64,000 bases of DNA from Oleomonas cavernae (GTDB taxonomy: Bacteria > Pseudomonadota > Alphaproteobacteria > Zavarziniales > Zavarziniaceae). Location of the stretch: contig NZ_QYUK01000011.1 of the NCBI RefSeq assembly GCF_003590945.1, positions 3,504,909 to 3,568,908 on the forward strand, given 5' to 3'. The stretch's first letter is position 1. The number at the start of each line of letters is the position of its first letter. The notes under the pieces are model-generated. The model had not been told where the DNA came from and did no database searches. It saw only the letters and a program-made list of their open reading frames with translations. This document shows, in pieces, positions 63,697 to 64,000 of this stretch. The position numbers and the translations under genes were made by a program.

Positions 63697-64000
63697 TTAA
63701 AACCAGCCGCGCCATTTGATGAACAGATAAGGCACCACCCCGGTTGCAACCATCAGCAGCAGCGCCACCGGATAGCCCCAGGGCCAGCCCAGTTCCGGCA
63801 TGTCGTTGAAATTCATGCCGTAGACCGTGCCGATCAGGGTCGGCGGCAGGAAGATCGTGGCCACGATCGACATGACCTTGTTGATCGCGCTCTGGCGCAT
63901 GGTGATGGTGCCCAGCGTCGCGTCGAGCAGGATCTGCACCCGCTGGAAGGTGTGGTCGGCAGTGCGCTCCAGCCCCGCCAGGTCGCGGTCGATCAGGTCG
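63697..64000 (-). CDS. corA: CorA-family magnesium/metal transporter (partial, runs off right edge)
   Basis: The visible C-terminal 100 residues include MRQSAINKVMSIVATIFLPP, the signature GMNFNDMPE (GMN motif) between the two membrane spans, and YPVALLLMVATGVVPYLF, ending KWRGWF. The frame is open to the window edge, upstream with DLIDRDLAGLERTADHTFQR. It is a pentameric Mg2+/Co2+ channel. The 5' part lies outside the window. Confidence 0.9.
   Translation of the reverse strand, partial: DLIDRDLAGLERTADHTFQRVQILLDATLGTITMRQSAINKVMSIVATIFLPPTLIGTVYGMNFNDMPELGWPWGYPVALLLMVATGVVPYLFIKWRGWF

Overview
This is a 64 kb high-GC chromosomal segment from an alphaproteobacterium, most like the Rhodospirillales in gene content. 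The pointers are dcd-murA-DUF2948-his genes-UPF0262-phosphatase-infA-maf-RNase E/G-yacG followed by tRNA-Phe, hisC-tyrC beside a chorismate mutase, metX-metW, a methyltransferase next to gloB, phaA-phbB with a divergent phaR, glnK-amtB, DUF2125 and DUF1127. The genus cannot be settled from the sequence alone. Genes are dense, and many neighbours overlap by 4 bases (ATGA).

Layout. 1-13.4 kb: a partial Wzz/GumC-like polysaccharide protein, a methyltransferase, a LABN-domain membrane protein, an alpha-2-macroglobulin/PBP1C pair, a ferredoxin, an acyl-CoA ligase, and a DUF4160/DUF2442 pair that looks like a toxin-antitoxin module. 13.4-16.3 kb: the p-aminobenzoate operon pabB-pabA-pabC. 16.4-24.3 kb: the housekeeping run dcd to yacG, ending in tRNA-Phe. 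24.3-28.9 kb: a lower-GC island downstream of the tRNA with small unknown genes, an IS630-family element, a DUF3800 protein and a NucS-like nuclease with a PUA/EVE-like tail. 28.9-41.1 kb: HNH, chaC, DUF2125, tyrC-hisC-chorismate mutase, metX-metW, a PiT phosphate transporter, and an exporter made of a HlyD protein plus two ABC-2 permeases with no ATPase nearby. 41.2-46.3 kb: methyltransferase, gloB, two GSTs, a cupin, a PIN toxin-antitoxin pair and a DMT exporter. 46.3-49.1 kb: polyhydroxybutyrate genes. 49.3-53.2 kb: a GGDEF-EAL protein, rlmJ and rsmB. 53.2-55.3 kb: glnK-amtB behind a repeat-rich control region. 55.4-64 kb: a CDF transporter, an FATP-like acyl-CoA synthetase, a hypothetical gene divergent from oxyR, several small enzymes and regulators, and a partial corA.

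Two features cut across the window. First, about ten otherwise conserved genes carry what reads as the loss of a single G or C, usually in a G/C run (acyl-CoA ligase, a 52-residue protein, pabB, hisG, RNase E/G twice, gloB, rlmJ, and a LysR gene twice). Restoring one base rebuilds a canonical protein each time. I therefore favour consensus errors over gene decay, and read the 653-codon 'HisG-HisD fusion' the same way. Second, paired palindromic repeats of at least two families lie between genes, and one copy sits in frame inside pabA.

The best candidates for new biology are the tRNA-Phe island with its modification-dependent-nuclease-like gene, the repeat insertion in PabA, and the exporter without an ATPase.
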